A DNA stretch of 64,000 bases from Hydrogenophaga sp. NFH-34 (GCF_021401345.1 NZ_JACBGE010000008.1:121548-185547), one strand, 5' to 3'. Positions 43,905-55,119 are shown, counted from the stretch's first letter. Program-made: numbers and translations. Notes: a model not told the origin generated them from the sequence alone.

Positions 43905-45445
43905 TTCGCGGCTCCTTTCCAGGCGGCAAAGTTCTTCTGGTCTTCCGATCCTTCGAAATCGAAGTTGTCCCGGCCCACGTCCATCTCGTAGTAATCCAGC
44001 ACCGCCAGCAAGGGGTCGAACCCTTCCTTGGTCGGGTCGGTGCCGGGCTTGAAGCAATGGCCCTGGTAGATCTGGTGCACCGGCAGCCAGCTCTGCACGT
44101 ACTTCTCGGGTTCGTCGTCGAAGATGTGCTTGCAGTGGTCGGAGCAGAAGTGGTACTTGTTGCCGAAGTAGTCGCTCTCGCGGTAGCAGATCTTGGAAGG
44201 GTCCCCTTCTTCGGTGAACAACATCGGGATCTGGCAGGTGGTGCACAGCATCGGCAGCGTCTTGTTGTAGAAGCGGTTGCCGGCCTGCTGCTGCTCGCGC
44301 AGGAATTCCAGGCGCGGGCGGTAGTACTTGTCGAAGCTCTCGGGGTATTTCTCGGAGAGCCAGTCCATCTCTTCGGCGCTCGGCACCCAGGTGTGGAAGG
44401 GCGCGGCGGCGTTGTAGTTGTAGAAGGTGTTCCAGGCCTGGTGGCTGATGTGGTCCTTGCCTTCGCAGGCCTGCTTCCAGCCGGCTGGCTCGCGGATGCC
44501 ATAGCGCGCCAGGTCTTTGAACAGCGCGCCGCCGTTCTGCTCGGCATACATCTCCCAGGCTTCCTTCCAGCTCATCACGCGCTTGGGCAGCATGTAGTCC
44601 TGCATCATGGCCACCAGGGTCAGCAGGCGGTAGCCGCGCCAGAACCACTTGTCGATCCACTTCTGCACGATCGCCACGTTGCCCGGGTCCTGTTCCAGCA
44701 GGAACTTGATGCACTCGATGCCCAGCGTCATGTGGCGCGACTCGTCGCTCTGCGCCGAGAAGCCGAAGGTGACGGTGGACATGTCGCCGTTGTGCGCCGC
44801 GCCCGACATGAAGGGCACGAACAGCAGGTTGGTCAGTACGTATTCGAACGAGAAGCTCACCGCCACCAGGAACTCGAACGGGCCACCGGTGATGGCGTCT
44901 TCGAAGAACGATTTCGGTACCGATAGGTACCAAACGCGGTCGAACCAGTGGTTCGAGTGGTGCATGCCGTTGAAGTACTTGTTGTAGTTCGAGATGGCGT
45001 GCGTTTCGGTCTGGTAGTGGCGCAGCTCGTCGATGCTCTGCATCTGCGCGGCGACCCGTGCGCCTTCACCGGTGAACTGACGGCCCACGTGCGCGAAGCC
45101 GCGGTGCGCGTAGTACTCCAGTGGCGTCACACCCTGGATGAAGAGCTTGAGCGCGTTGATGTAGCGCGCGTCGCTCACGCCGAGCTGGCCGTTGTTCTGC
45201 GCGAACGCCTCGATCACGGCGTAGAGCTTCTTCTCCTTCTCGCCCTGGTACTTCCAGTAGGCGTCCATGGTCAGGCGGAACGGGTCCTGCCACTGGTCCC
45301 AGTCGTGGATCTTGATGCCTTCGTACTTGTCGTACGGGAAGACCTTGTCCATCGGCTGGTAGGTGGTCTCCCAGCCCAGGCCGCGGGTCATGGCGGCGTA
45401 GCGCTCTTTCAGGCCGAGTTTTTTCTTGGTGACGCGGGTGTCCAT
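43901..45445 (-). CDS. dmpN: DmpN, phenol hydroxylase catalytic (alpha) subunit
   Basis: 514 residues, the diiron catalytic subunit. Iron ligands can be read as E110, E140, H143 (DELRH), E201, E235, H238 (DESRH). It also has the C-terminal YHS-like region (KYHFCSDHCKHIF). It hydroxylates phenol to catechol using O2. The start at 45445 is the first family-typical position. Confidence 0.95.
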   Translation of the reverse strand: MDTRVTKKKLGLKERYAAMTRGLGWETTYQPMDKVFPYDKYEGIKIHDWDQWQDPFRLTMDAYWKYQGEKEKKLYAVIEAFAQNNGQLGVSDARYINALKLFIQGVTPLEYYAHRGFAHVGRQFTGEGARVAAQMQSIDELRHYQTETHAISNYNKYFNGMHHSNHWFDRVWYLSVPKSFFEDAITGGPFEFLVAVSFSFEYVLTNLLFVPFMSGAAHNGDMSTVTFGFSAQSDESRHMTLGIECIKFLLEQDPGNVAIVQKWIDKWFWRGYRLLTLVAMMQDYMLPKRVMSWKEAWEMYAEQNGGALFKDLARYGIREPAGWKQACEGKDHISHQAWNTFYNYNAAAPFHTWVPSAEEMDWLSEKYPESFDKYYRPRLEFLREQQQAGNRFYNKTLPMLCTTCQIPMLFTEEGDPSKICYRESDYFGNKYHFCSDHCKHIFDDEPEKYVQSWLPVHQIYQGHCFKPGTDPTKEGFDPLLAVLDYYEMDVGRDNFDFEGSEDQKNFAAWKGAAK

Positions 45446-45489
45446 ATCGGTGTCTCCTAATCGTTTCGATAGATGCAACGTGCTCTTGG

Positions 45490-45597
45490 TCCAGTGCGCA
45501 CCACGGAACCGGTTTTGCCGGGCCGTAGGTGCGGTCCCTCCCAGCCGAAGGCGCCAGAGAGGGGGGAAGCCGCGCAGCGGCGCAGGGGGGTGATCTC
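45490..45597 (-). repeat. Post-stop-codon repeat, copy D (dmpM-dmpN gap)
   Basis: It has ACGGAACCGGTTTTGCCGGG and the ending GCCGCGCAGCGGCGCAGG, then GGGGGTGATC against the dmpM stop codon at 45598. It therefore lies between two subunit genes of one enzyme, unlike the other copies which lie between enzymes. Confidence 0.75.
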
Positions 45598-45867
45598 TCA
45601 ATGCCTCCAGCTGAGCGTGAGCTGGTCGTCGTCTTCGTCGATGTGGCCCGAGAGGGTCACGAGGTTGACGTGCAACTGCTGCAGGTCGTAGGGGCGTCCG
45701 GTCTGCGCTTCGATGGTTTCGCGGCGGATGGTGAGCTGGCCGGGGGCGTCGATCTTGATCAGGCCGGGCGAGTGCACGATCTGGGCGTCGGGGTTGTCTG
45801 CCACGATGGCTTCGACCACGGGGCGCGCTTCCTCGTTGGCCTGGAAGGCGATGAATACGTTGGACAT
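45598..45867 (-). CDS. dmpM: DmpM, phenol hydroxylase effector protein
   Basis: 89 residues without cofactor motifs, matching the MmoB/DmpM effector family (NVFIAFQANEEARPVVEAI; DLQQLHVNLVTLSG). It binds the oxygenase and gates catalysis. The start lies 34 bases behind dmpL. Confidence 0.93.
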   Translation of the reverse strand: MSNVFIAFQANEEARPVVEAIVADNPDAQIVHSPGLIKIDAPGQLTIRRETIEAQTGRPYDLQQLHVNLVTLSGHIDEDDDQLTLSWRH

Positions 45868-45901
45868 GGCGGGGGTTCCTCGGGGTGGTCGTCGGTTCGG
45901 G

Positions 45902-46903
45902 TCAGGCGTTGAGGTCCAGCCCGGCCTTGGTGGCGCGGGCGTTCATGGCCTGGCGGGCTTCTTCCAGCGCGGCCTGGCCGCGCTCGCCCAGGGCCAGCTG
46001 CGCCACGGGTTCCAGCGCGGCCTGCGCACGTTCGCCCCAGGCCCGCACCCACTGCGAGAGGTGGCGGCGGTTGTCGTCCGACTCGGCGGCGGCGGTCTTG
46101 ATCACGGCGTCGATCCAGCGCGCGGTCTCGTCGTGCCACTCGGGCATGAAGGCGGTGAGCATCGCCACGGCGGTGCCGCCTTGCAGGGCCACCTCGTCGT
46201 CCACGAAGCTGCCGTAGATCAGCGGGTAGAGCTGGCCGTCGAGCGCCAGGTTTTGCGCCACGAACAGCTCGAACGGGTCCTGCACGATGAAGCTGTCTTC
46301 CACGCAGCGGCGCAGCACCTGCCAGGTGGGGGCGTCGAGCCAGGCCTGCTTGGCTTCATCCAGCGCGTCGGGTTCGGCCAGGGTGAGGCCCAGGCGGGTG
46401 AGGTACTGGGCCACGCCCAGGTTGTCCATGGCGTGGAACATGGCCGGTGCGGTGAAGGCGGTGCCGTAGCCGTAGGCGCAGATGGACGCGTTGTTCATGT
46501 TCGCGCCCCAGGCCGCGTGACGCAGCGGCAGCAGCACGCGCAGCACCTTCTCGCGCAGCGCATCGCTCATCAGCGAAGCCATGCCCTTGCTTTCCACAAA
46601 GGCGAAGTTGGATTCCATGGCGTCCTGCTGGCGCGCGCGGGTCATGGTCCAGGTGGCGTAGTAGAACTGGCGCGGGTCCTTGAGCACGTACCAGTCGGCC
46701 AGCCGGATGGCGCTGCGCGAGGCGTCGAACAGCTCGTGCTGCGGATCCCAGGTGGGCCGGTAGTGGAAGTTGGCCATGGGCTGTGCGCCCAGCGTGGCTT
46801 CCTGGTAGCGCGAGGCCACCTTGTCGCCGCCGATGTACTGCGCCACGTGCGCATAGGTGTTGCGCAGGGGGGTGATCGCGCGCGCCTGCAGGTCGATGTT
46901 CAT
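45902..46903 (-). CDS. dmpL: DmpL, phenol hydroxylase beta subunit
   Basis: 333 residues, structural beta subunit with the same helical fold as DmpN but without iron ligands. Motifs NFHYRPTWDPQHELFDASR and DWYVLKDPRQFYYATWT are family-typical. It follows dmpK by 41 bases. Confidence 0.94.
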   Translation of the reverse strand: MNIDLQARAITPLRNTYAHVAQYIGGDKVASRYQEATLGAQPMANFHYRPTWDPQHELFDASRSAIRLADWYVLKDPRQFYYATWTMTRARQQDAMESNFAFVESKGMASLMSDALREKVLRVLLPLRHAAWGANMNNASICAYGYGTAFTAPAMFHAMDNLGVAQYLTRLGLTLAEPDALDEAKQAWLDAPTWQVLRRCVEDSFIVQDPFELFVAQNLALDGQLYPLIYGSFVDDEVALQGGTAVAMLTAFMPEWHDETARWIDAVIKTAAAESDDNRRHLSQWVRAWGERAQAALEPVAQLALGERGQAALEEARQAMNARATKAGLDLNA

Positions 46904-46944
46904 CGTTGTGTGTCTCCGGGTGGTTGTGTGGGGGAAAAGGGCGC

Positions 46945-47151
46945 TCAGGCCTCGTCGAGCCGCTGGACCTGGTGGGCCTGGCAGAAGGTGTCGAAGGCCG
47001 CGGTGGGCAGCAGCAGTTCCACCGCCAGCTCGGGCCAGCCGATGGCGAACTCGAAACTCACCAGGCCACCGGGCAGGCGTTCGAGCACACGCACGAAGCG
47101 CAGCGAGGTGTCGACGGCGGGCAGGGTGGGGGTGAGGGTGTCTGTGGGCAT
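46945..47151 (-). CDS. dmpK: DmpK, phenol hydroxylase assembly protein
   Basis: 68 residues; starts MPTDTLTPTLPAVDTSLRFV. In Pseudomonas DmpK helps assemble the active hydroxylase. It is the first gene of the sigma-54-controlled upper operon. The ATG at 47151 lies about 30 bases from the -12 element. Confidence 0.85.
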   Translation of the reverse strand: MPTDTLTPTLPAVDTSLRFVRVLERLPGGLVSFEFAIGWPELAVELLLPTAAFDTFCQAHQVQRLDEA

Positions 47152-47180
47152 GGCGGCAGGTCTGGTTGGGCCGGGGTGTT

Positions 47181-47196
47181 TGCACGCGGTGTGCCA
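47181..47196 (-). promoter_or_regulatory. Sigma-54 promoter of the phenol hydroxylase operon
   Basis: On the minus strand: TGGCACACCGCGTGCA, one mismatch from TGGCAC-N5-TTGCA, with GG and GC correctly spaced. It faces dmpK and lies downstream of the activator site at 47321-47361. Confidence 0.8.
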
Positions 47197-47218
47197 GTGG
47201 GGCCACAGACACCCCAAA

Positions 47219-47432
47219 AATCTCGATATTCGAGGGAATACCCTGAAGGTTTGCCACCAATTCGGGCGGTTCCGCGGGCGCCCGGCGCAGAGATATCCAC
47301 ATTGCTGCAATGCAGCGTCTTCAAATGATCAAACGCTCCTGGGCCGGCTTTGATCATTTGATGAAGTGGGCTGCGGTGTGCCCGCGGACCATGCTTGCGT
47401 GGCGAGGGGCTTGTCCCGAAAATATCGAGATT
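47219..47432. repeat. Two mirrored 12-base sites flanking the activator region
   Basis: AATCTCGATATT at 47219-47230 and its exact reverse complement AATATCGAGATT at 47421-47432. One is just upstream of the -24 element of the dmpK promoter; the other is about 60 bases before the activator gene. Each has a TCGA core between AT pairs. The adjacent GntR gene product is a candidate binder. Confidence 0.5.
47321..47361. promoter_or_regulatory. DmpR-type upstream activating site
   Basis: TCAAATGATCAAA (47321-47333) and TTTGATCATTTGA (47349-47361) are perfect 13-base inverted arms. The TTGATCA core is like XylR/DmpR sites. It is about 125-165 bases upstream of the -24 element, the usual distance for enhancer-bound activators. 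Confidence 0.75.
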
Positions 47433-47492
47433 AGAGGGGCGTCAGCCCCCTGCCACCCCGGCATGCCCCGGGGGTTTCCGGAGACAACACGC

Positions 47493-49172
47493 TTGAACGA
47501 TGCCCTGACCTATCCCAGCGACAGCGACCTGCGCCGCCTGTTGCATTTCGAAGCCGACAGCGGCGCCATCTGGCTGGGTGAGCGGCGCATGCTGCTGCTG
47601 CACACGGCGGCCTTGTCGGCGCTGCGCCAGGACCTGATCCGCTCGGTCGGCAAAGAGCATGCGCGGCGGCTGCTGACGCGCATGGGCTACGCCTGCGGCC
47701 TGCACGACGCGGGCTTTGCGCGCCAGATTCGCGGCAGCCAGGGACTGGAAGACATGTTCATGGTCGGGCCGCAATTGCACATGCTCGAAGGCGCGGCGCG
47801 CGTGACACCGGTCAACCTCAAGGCCGACATCGAAGCGGGCGAATTCGAGGGCCAGTTCCGCTGGGACGACTCCTGGGAGGCCCACGCGCACCGCATGACC
47901 TACGGCGTTGTCGACGAGCCGGCCTGCTGGACCCTGCTCGGTTACGCCAGCGGCTACACCAGTGCGTTCATGGGCCGGCTGATCCTGTTCAAGGAAATCC
48001 GCTGCGCGGCTTGCGGCGACGACCACTGCCTGATCGAGGGCAAGCCCATCGACGCCTGGCCCGATGGTGAGGCGCACCGCCATTACTTCGAGGACGACTC
48101 GCTGCTCGACACCATCGACGCGCTGAGCCAGCAGGTGGAGGCGCTGAAGACCTCGCTGGTACCCAGCGAGTCGGGCGGCATGCTGATCGGGCAGTCGGCG
48201 GCGTTTCGCGGCGCGCACGACCTGATGCAGCGCGCAGCAGGCACCCAGGTCACGGTGCTGCTGACTGGCGAGACCGGGGTGGGCAAGGAGCGTTTTGCGC
48301 GCGCGCTGCACGCGCATTCGGAGCGCGCGTCCGGGCCGTTCGTGGCGGTGAACTGTGCCGCTTTGCCCGCCGAGCTGATCGAGGCCGAGCTGTTCGGTGT
48401 CGAGAAGGGCGCCTTCACCGGGGCGCACAACGCCCGTGCCGGGCGCTTCGAGCGGGCCGATGGCGGCACCCTGTTCCTCGACGAGGTGGGTGACCTGCCG
48501 CTGCCCGCGCAGGCCAAGCTGCTGCGCGTGCTGCAGGACGGTGAGATCGAGCGCCTGGGCGGCGAAACGGGCCGCCGGGTCAATGTGCGGCTGGTGGCCG
48601 CCACCAACGTCGATCTGCAGGGGGCCGTGGAGCGGGGGCTGTTCCGGCGTGACCTGCTGTACCGCCTGAACGTCTACCCGATCTGCATCCCGCCGCTGCG
48701 CGAACGCGCGGGGGACATCGAGGCCCTGGCGCGCCACCTGCTGTCGCGCTTCACGGCGCTGCACCACAAACGCGTGGCCGGGTTCGGTGACCGCGCGCTG
48801 CAGGCTCTGTTGCACCACGACTGGCCGGGCAACGTGCGCGAACTGGAGAACCTGATCGAGCGCGGCGTGATCCTGGCGCCGCAGGGCGGCTTCGTCGAAG
48901 TCGAGCACCTGTTCCCGAACCAGCCCGCGCCCTCGCACGACGGGCTCGACCCGCGCGGTCGCCTGGCGCGGCGCAGCACGGACGAAGAGCAAGCCCTGTG
49001 CACACGCATTCTGGAGATCGGTACGCCCATCGGTGAGCTGGAAACGATGGTGCTGAACCTCGCGGTCGAGCGCAGCGGGGGCAATCTGTCGGGCGCGGCG
49101 CGGCTGCTCGGCATCACCCGCGCCCAACTGGCCTACCGGCTCAAGCGCCACCCCCTGCAGGAGGATGTATGA
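47493..49172 (+). CDS. DmpR/AphR-type phenol-responsive sigma-54 activator
   Basis: 559 residues: XylR-N effector domain, V4R, AAA+ domain with GETGVGKE (259-266) and GAFTGA (306-311), and a Fis-type helix-turn-helix ([20 protein letters not shown]). The MopR phenol contacts H106 and W134 are at H96 and W124 here, and the zinc ligands at C145, E168, C171, C179, all with identical spacing. So a phenol effector is very likely. I prefer the TTG at 47493, preceded by GGAG at 47480; an ATG at 47463 would add ten residues. It diverges from dmpK. Confidence 0.92.
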   Translation: MNDALTYPSDSDLRRLLHFEADSGAIWLGERRMLLLHTAALSALRQDLIRSVGKEHARRLLTRMGYACGLHDAGFARQIRGSQGLEDMFMVGPQLHMLEGAARVTPVNLKADIEAGEFEGQFRWDDSWEAHAHRMTYGVVDEPACWTLLGYASGYTSAFMGRLILFKEIRCAACGDDHCLIEGKPIDAWPDGEAHRHYFEDDSLLDTIDALSQQVEALKTSLVPSESGGMLIGQSAAFRGAHDLMQRAAGTQVTVLLTGETGVGKERFARALHAHSERASGPFVAVNCAALPAELIEAELFGVEKGAFTGAHNARAGRFERADGGTLFLDEVGDLPLPAQAKLLRVLQDGEIERLGGETGRRVNVRLVAATNVDLQGAVERGLFRRDLLYRLNVYPICIPPLRERAGDIEALARHLLSRFTALHHKRVAGFGDRALQALLHHDWPGNVRELENLIERGVILAPQGGFVEVEHLFPNQPAPSHDGLDPRGRLARRSTDEEQALCTRILEIGTPIGELETMVLNLAVERSGGNLSGAARLLGITRAQLAYRLKRHPLQEDV

Positions 49173-49918
49173 GCGCTGTCGTCGCCTTGGCCGAACATGC
49201 CGCCCCGGGCCCCGATGCCGAGGCACCCCGCACGCTGGTCGAACGGGCCTACCGGGCCCTGCGCCAGGACATCATCCGTGGGCACCTGCGCCCGGGCGAG
49301 CGGCTGCGGGTCGAGCACCTCAAGGACGTCTACGGGGTGGGCGCCGGCACCTTGCGCGAGGCACTGGCCCTGCTGCTGTCTGACGCGCTGGTGACGGCCG
49401 AAGGACAGCGCGGCTACCGCGTCAGCCCGATTTCGCTCAACGATCTGCGCGATCTCACCGACACGCGCGTGATGCTCGAAACCGAAGCCTTGCGCCAGAG
49501 CATCCGCCGCGGTGACGCGGCCTGGGAGCAGCGCCTGGTGGCCGCATTCGAGGCCCTCAGCCACGCCGAACGCGCCGGCCGCGACATGGACCCGGTGCTG
49601 TGGGAAGGGTTCAACAAGCGCTTTCACGAGGTGCTGATCTCGGCCCACGATTCCGAGTGGACCCACCACCTGCTGGGCGTGCTTTACCGGCACGGCGAGC
49701 GCTACCGCCAGGTGGCGATCCGCATGGGCGCAGCCCGTTTCTTCGAGCGCGACGTGCATGCCGAGCACGAGGCGATCTACAAGGCCGCGCTGGCGCGCCA
49801 GGAGGCGCGTGCCGCGCTGGCACTGGAGGCTCACATCCGCCTGACCTGCGACGTGCTGACCCGCCACGCGGCGGAAAACAGCGGCCCGTCGGCCCTGACC
49901 GGCCAAGCCCAAAGTTGA
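49169..49918 (+). CDS. GntR-family regulator, FCD subgroup (AphS-like)
   Basis: 249 residues, N-terminal winged helix ([19 protein letters not shown]) and FCD domain. It overlaps the activator stop by ATGA, so both are made together. In Comamonas testosteroni a GntR protein (AphS) represses the phenol operon in the absence of phenol; the same layout suggests the same job. Confidence 0.88.
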   Translation: MSAVVALAEHAAPGPDAEAPRTLVERAYRALRQDIIRGHLRPGERLRVEHLKDVYGVGAGTLREALALLLSDALVTAEGQRGYRVSPISLNDLRDLTDTRVMLETEALRQSIRRGDAAWEQRLVAAFEALSHAERAGRDMDPVLWEGFNKRFHEVLISAHDSEWTHHLLGVLYRHGERYRQVAIRMGAARFFERDVHAEHEAIYKAALARQEARAALALEAHIRLTCDVLTRHAAENSGPSALTGQAQS

Positions 49919-49939
49919 CGGAGGGGGCCGTGCGGCGCT

Positions 49940-50557
49940 TCAGCTCAGCGCCGGGAACAGCTTGACCAGGCCGTCGGCCATCACTTCCACCGCCAGGGCC
50001 GCCAGGATCAGCCCCATCAGCCGTGTCATGACGTTGATGCCCGTCTGACCCAGCGCGCGCGAGATCGGGCGCGCCAGCGCAAAACACAGCGCGGTGGCCA
50101 GGGCGACCACCACGCCATAACCCACCAGCGCCGCGTGCTGCAGCAGCGTCTTGGCCTGGTCGGCGTGGATCACCACCGTGGACATGGTGGCCGGTCCGGT
50201 CAGCAGCGGAATGGTCAGCGGCACCACGGCGATGGAGTCGCGCGCCGCCGCGTCCTCCACCTCGCGCTGGGTGGTCTTGGCCTCGGCCGGCTGCGCGTTC
50301 AGCATGGACAGCGCGGAAGTCAGCAGCAGCATGCCGCCCCCGACCTGGAAGCTGGCCAGGGAAATGCCGAAGAAAGCCAGCACCTGCAGACCGACGAGCG
50401 CGCAGGTGGCGATCACCGCAAACGCGCTGAACGAGGAAATCAGGATCGTGCGCCGCCGCTGCGCGGCACTGAAACCCTGCGTGTAGTGAATGAAAAAAGG
50501 CACGATCGCCAGCGGGTTGACGATGGCCAGCAGGGTGATCAGTGGCTTGAAGTCCAT
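49940..50557 (-). CDS. MarC-family integral membrane protein
   Basis: 205 residues, about six membrane segments (starting LITLLAIVNPLAIVPFFIHYT; SIAVVPLTIPLLTGPATMSTVV). The family has no secure function despite its name (UPF0056). It converges with the gntR gene. Confidence 0.88.
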   Translation of the reverse strand: MDFKPLITLLAIVNPLAIVPFFIHYTQGFSAAQRRRTILISSFSAFAVIATCALVGLQVLAFFGISLASFQVGGGMLLLTSALSMLNAQPAEAKTTQREVEDAAARDSIAVVPLTIPLLTGPATMSTVVIHADQAKTLLQHAALVGYGVVVALATALCFALARPISRALGQTGINVMTRLMGLILAALAVEVMADGLVKLFPALS

Positions 50558-50608
50558 GCCGCTATTGTGCGGTCGCAGGGCCCCCGCGTGCGCGGGAACA
50601 GCGGAAGT

Positions 50609-51118
50609 TCATGCGCGCGGCGCAACGTCGGCTGGCGGGGCCACGGTCCGCCGGCGGAACATGCCGTAGCCGTCCATGTGCAGCACCTTGTCGCCATGCT
50701 GGTTGAACATCTCCCAGAGCGTGCGCACCAGGCCGACGTCGGGGCGCTTGCTCATGGGCCGCTTTTCGGTGATGGTCGATTGCAGGCGCAGCACATCGCC
50801 GGGGTAGACCGGCTTGGTCCACTTCAGGCTCTCCAGGCCGGGCGAGCCCAGGCTGGACGACTCGTGCAGGAAGTTCGTCACCATCAGCCGCATGGCCATG
50901 GCGCAGGTGTGCCAGCCGCTGGCGCTGAGTGCCCCGAATACCGAAGCCTTGCCGCCCTCTTCGCTCAGGTGGAAGGGCTGGGGGTCGAACTGGCTGGCGA
51001 AGGCGATGATCTCTTCGCGCGTGGGTGAGAGGCTGCCCAGGTCGCGGGTCTGGCCCACTTCGAGGTCTTCCCACCAGAGCTTGATGTGGGGGCTTTGTTC
51101 GGGCGTGGTAGCGGTCAT
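50609..51118 (-). CDS. MaoC-family dehydratase
   Basis: 169 residues with a hot-dog fold; the R-hydratase-like motif is FASQFDPQPFHLSEE. Members hydrate or dehydrate acyl-CoA or related intermediates. Its ATG overlaps the stop of the SDR gene by ATGA, so the two probably act together, perhaps in fatty acid or aromatic side-chain breakdown. Confidence 0.82.
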   Translation of the reverse strand: MTATTPEQSPHIKLWWEDLEVGQTRDLGSLSPTREEIIAFASQFDPQPFHLSEEGGKASVFGALSASGWHTCAMAMRLMVTNFLHESSSLGSPGLESLKWTKPVYPGDVLRLQSTITEKRPMSKRPDVGLVRTLWEMFNQHGDKVLHMDGYGMFRRRTVAPPADVAPRA

Positions 51119-51876
51119 CAGCGTCCTCCGGAAACGTCGAGCAGACTCATGGTGGTGTAGCTGGCGGCCGGTGACAGCAGCCAGAGAATGGCTTCGGCGA
51201 CCTCTTCGGCGGTGCCGCCGCGCTGCATGGGCACCTGGTGCTTGAGGTCGTTCACACGGTGGGGCAGGCCGCCCGAGGCGTGGATGTCGGTTTCGATCAG
51301 ACCGGGGCGCACCGCATTGACGCGGATGCCTTCGGCCGCCACTTCGCGCGCCAGGCCGAGGGTGAAGGTGTCGATGGCACCTTTGGCCGCGGCGTAGTCC
51401 ACGTACTGGCCGGCCGAGCCCAGGCGCGAGGCCGCGCTGGAGAGGTTGACGATGGCCCCGCCCTCGCCGCCGTGGCGCGTGCTCATGCGGCGCACCGCTT
51501 CGCGGGCGCACAGCATGCTGCCGATCACGTTGATGTCGAACATGCGACGCCAGCGCGCCACGCTCATCTCGTCGACCCGTGCGCTCACGTCGACCACGCC
51601 GGCGTTGTTGACCAGACCGGTCAGGCGCCCGAGCTTGGCGTCCACCTTGTCGAACATGCGCAGCACCTGCGCCTCATCGGCCACGTCGGCCTGCACCGTG
51701 ATGGCGTTGCCGCCCTCGGCGCGGATGGCACGCACCACCTCGTCGGCGGCCAGCGAGTTGGCGGTGTAGTTGACCGCCACCGCCCAGCCCCGTTGTGCGG
51801 CCAGGCGGGCGGTGGCCGCACCGATACCCCGGCTGCCGCCGGTGACCAGCAGCACATGACCCTGCATCTTGTCCAT
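51118..51876 (-). CDS. Short-chain dehydrogenase/reductase
   Basis: 252 residues of the classical SDR family: TGGSRGIG cofactor loop, NNAG, Ser of NLSSAAS, Y-x3-K in YAAAKGA (with VDYAAAK). NAD(P)-dependent oxidation or reduction of a hydroxyl/keto group; substrate unknown. It forms an operon with the MaoC-type dehydratase. Confidence 0.85.
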   Translation of the reverse strand: MDKMQGHVLLVTGGSRGIGAATARLAAQRGWAVAVNYTANSLAADEVVRAIRAEGGNAITVQADVADEAQVLRMFDKVDAKLGRLTGLVNNAGVVDVSARVDEMSVARWRRMFDINVIGSMLCAREAVRRMSTRHGGEGGAIVNLSSAASRLGSAGQYVDYAAAKGAIDTFTLGLAREVAAEGIRVNAVRPGLIETDIHASGGLPHRVNDLKHQVPMQRGGTAEEVAEAILWLLSPAASYTTMSLLDVSGGR

Positions 51877-52018
51877 GAAGGCACTCCTGCAAATAATCGG
51901 TGGCTGGCCAACGGGCCCACCGTCGTTGCTGCCGACCTTAACCGAAGCCGCTCGGGCGTGTACGTCGCCGACCGGACGAGGCCGGCCCCCCGTTTTTTTG
52001 TTTGAACCAGGAGACCTC

Positions 52019-52702
52019 ATGGGTGCTTTCATCGATCTGACCGCCGCCGACGGCTTTACCTTCCCGGCCTACACCGCTGCCCCTTCTGGCACGCCCAAAG
52101 GCGGTCTGGTCGTGCTGCAGGAAATCTTCGGGGTCAACAGCCACATCCGGTCGGTGGCCGACGGTTACGCTGCCGAGGGCTATTTCGTCGTCGCGCCGTC
52201 CACCTTCCACCGCGTCCAGGCCGGCGTCGAACTCGGTTACGCCGAGGCCGACATGAAGGCCGGCTTCGAGCTCAAGACGGCGGTCGAAGCCTTGCCCGCG
52301 CCGGGCGTGCTGGCCGATGTCCAGGCCGCCATCGCCCACGCGGCTTCGGCCGGCAAGGTGGGCGTGCTGGGTTACTGCTGGGGCGGCCTGCTCACCTGGC
52401 GTTCGGCCTGCCTGCTGCCGGGGCTGTCGGCGGCGGTGCCGTTCTATGGCGGGGGCATGACCACCGAAGCCGAGGCGGCCCGCGTGCCGCAGGTGCCCGT
52501 GATGGCGCACTTCGGTGACCAGGACCACTGGATCCCGCTCGACACCGTGCAGGCGTTCCAGCGCGCGCAGCCGGGCGTGGAAGTACACGTCTACGCGGCC
52601 AACCACGGCTTCAACTGCGACCAGCGGGGCTCCTACGACGCCCCGGCGGCGAAGCTGGCGCGCGAGCGCACGCTGGCGTTCCTGGCCCGTCACCTGGGCT
52701 GA
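52019..52702 (+). CDS. Dienelactone hydrolase-family protein
   Basis: 227 residues with the triad C120 (GYCWGG), D169 and H196. The family opens dienelactones in chlorocatechol degradation or acts on other esters. It is divergent from the SDR gene and preceded by CAGGAGACCTC as ribosome site. No ortho-pathway genes neighbour it, so a wider hydrolase role is likely. Confidence 0.87.
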   Translation: MGAFIDLTAADGFTFPAYTAAPSGTPKGGLVVLQEIFGVNSHIRSVADGYAAEGYFVVAPSTFHRVQAGVELGYAEADMKAGFELKTAVEALPAPGVLADVQAAIAHAASAGKVGVLGYCWGGLLTWRSACLLPGLSAAVPFYGGGMTTEAEAARVPQVPVMAHFGDQDHWIPLDTVQAFQRAQPGVEVHVYAANHGFNCDQRGSYDAPAAKLARERTLAFLARHLG

Positions 52703-52714
52703 GGCCAGGCGGGT

Positions 52715-53839
52715 CTAGCGGCTGGCGTTGCGCACCAGATAGCGCTTGCGCCAGAACAGGCCGGTGAGCACCGTGGCGATCAGGCCCATGGTGCCCATCG
52801 CCCACCAGAAGCCGTCCCTGGCGTGCAGCCACGGGATGAATTCGAAGTTCATGCCGAAGATGCCTGCGATCAGGTTCAGCGGCAGGAAGATGGCGGTCAG
52901 CACCGTCAGCACCCGCATGATGTCGTTGGTGCGGTTGCTCTGGGCCGAAAAGTGCATCTGCACCGCCGTCTCGGCGTTCTGCTCCAGGCGGCGCACGTGG
53001 TGCACCACCCGCTCGATGTGCTCCAGCACGTCGCGGCTGCGCACCTTGAGCAATTCCAGCCCGCGCTGGCCGCCGAAGTGGTCGCTCTGGCCTTCGATCA
53101 CGTCCCAGTTGGCCAGGGCCTCGATCCAGTCCTGGATGGCCGCCCGTTGGTCTTCGCAGATTTCGTCCAGCTGGTGCAGGGAGATGCGTGCGTCCAGCAG
53201 CGATCCCCAGTTGGTGAAACGGGCGCTGGGGCTGAGCAGCTCGCTTTGCCAGTGGTCGAGCTGGCGCGTGAGTTCGCGGCGCAGGTCCAGATAGCCGTCT
53301 ACCATCTGGTTGACGATGCGCAGCATCAGGTCGGCCGGCCCGACGGGCATCTGCACGCCGGCGGCGCGCGAGGCGGCGCTGGCGGCGGCCAGCAGGCGGG
53401 CGGCGTAATGCTCCAGCACCGTGCAGCCGGCCGGGTGCACCGTCAGCAGCACGCGGTCGAAGACCGCGAAGCCCACGGGGCTGGTGTCGATGCGCCGCAG
53501 CACGGGCGGGCCGCTGCGCCGGGTCGGCTGGGTCAGCGGCTGGCCCGGGTGTGCGAGGTCGGTTTCACTGTGGCCGGCGGCCAGGCGGCGGAACACCAGG
53601 ATGTCGTACTGCGAGGTGTAGTCGAAGTGCGAAGGCAACTGGTTGTTGAGCAGGTCGGAGACGTGCAGATCCACCAGGGTCACGCCGCCCAAGGCCTGCA
53701 GCGTGGCTTGCACGTGCGCCTGCTCCAGCTCGAATTCACGTCGGCCGCAGGCAATCCACACATAGCAGCGCTCCGGCAGCCGTTCGGGCAGGGCGCCGGT
53801 TTCCGTGACGGATCCCGGCTGGATGCTGAAGACCCGCAT
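52715..53839 (-). CDS. corA: CorA-family magnesium/divalent cation channel
   Basis: 374 residues: large soluble N-terminal domain with long helices, then two C-terminal membrane segments joined by the selectivity motif GMN (in GIFGMNFEFIP). It imports Mg2+ or exports divalent metals. It lies 12 bases from the hemB stop. Confidence 0.9.
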   Translation of the reverse strand: MRVFSIQPGSVTETGALPERLPERCYVWIACGRREFELEQAHVQATLQALGGVTLVDLHVSDLLNNQLPSHFDYTSQYDILVFRRLAAGHSETDLAHPGQPLTQPTRRSGPPVLRRIDTSPVGFAVFDRVLLTVHPAGCTVLEHYAARLLAAASAASRAAGVQMPVGPADLMLRIVNQMVDGYLDLRRELTRQLDHWQSELLSPSARFTNWGSLLDARISLHQLDEICEDQRAAIQDWIEALANWDVIEGQSDHFGGQRGLELLKVRSRDVLEHIERVVHHVRRLEQNAETAVQMHFSAQSNRTNDIMRVLTVLTAIFLPLNLIAGIFGMNFEFIPWLHARDGFWWAMGTMGLIATVLTGLFWRKRYLVRNASR

Positions 53840-53851
53840 GGTGGGGAGGCT

Positions 53852-55114
<1,263 letters not shown>

Positions 55115-55119
55115 TCATC

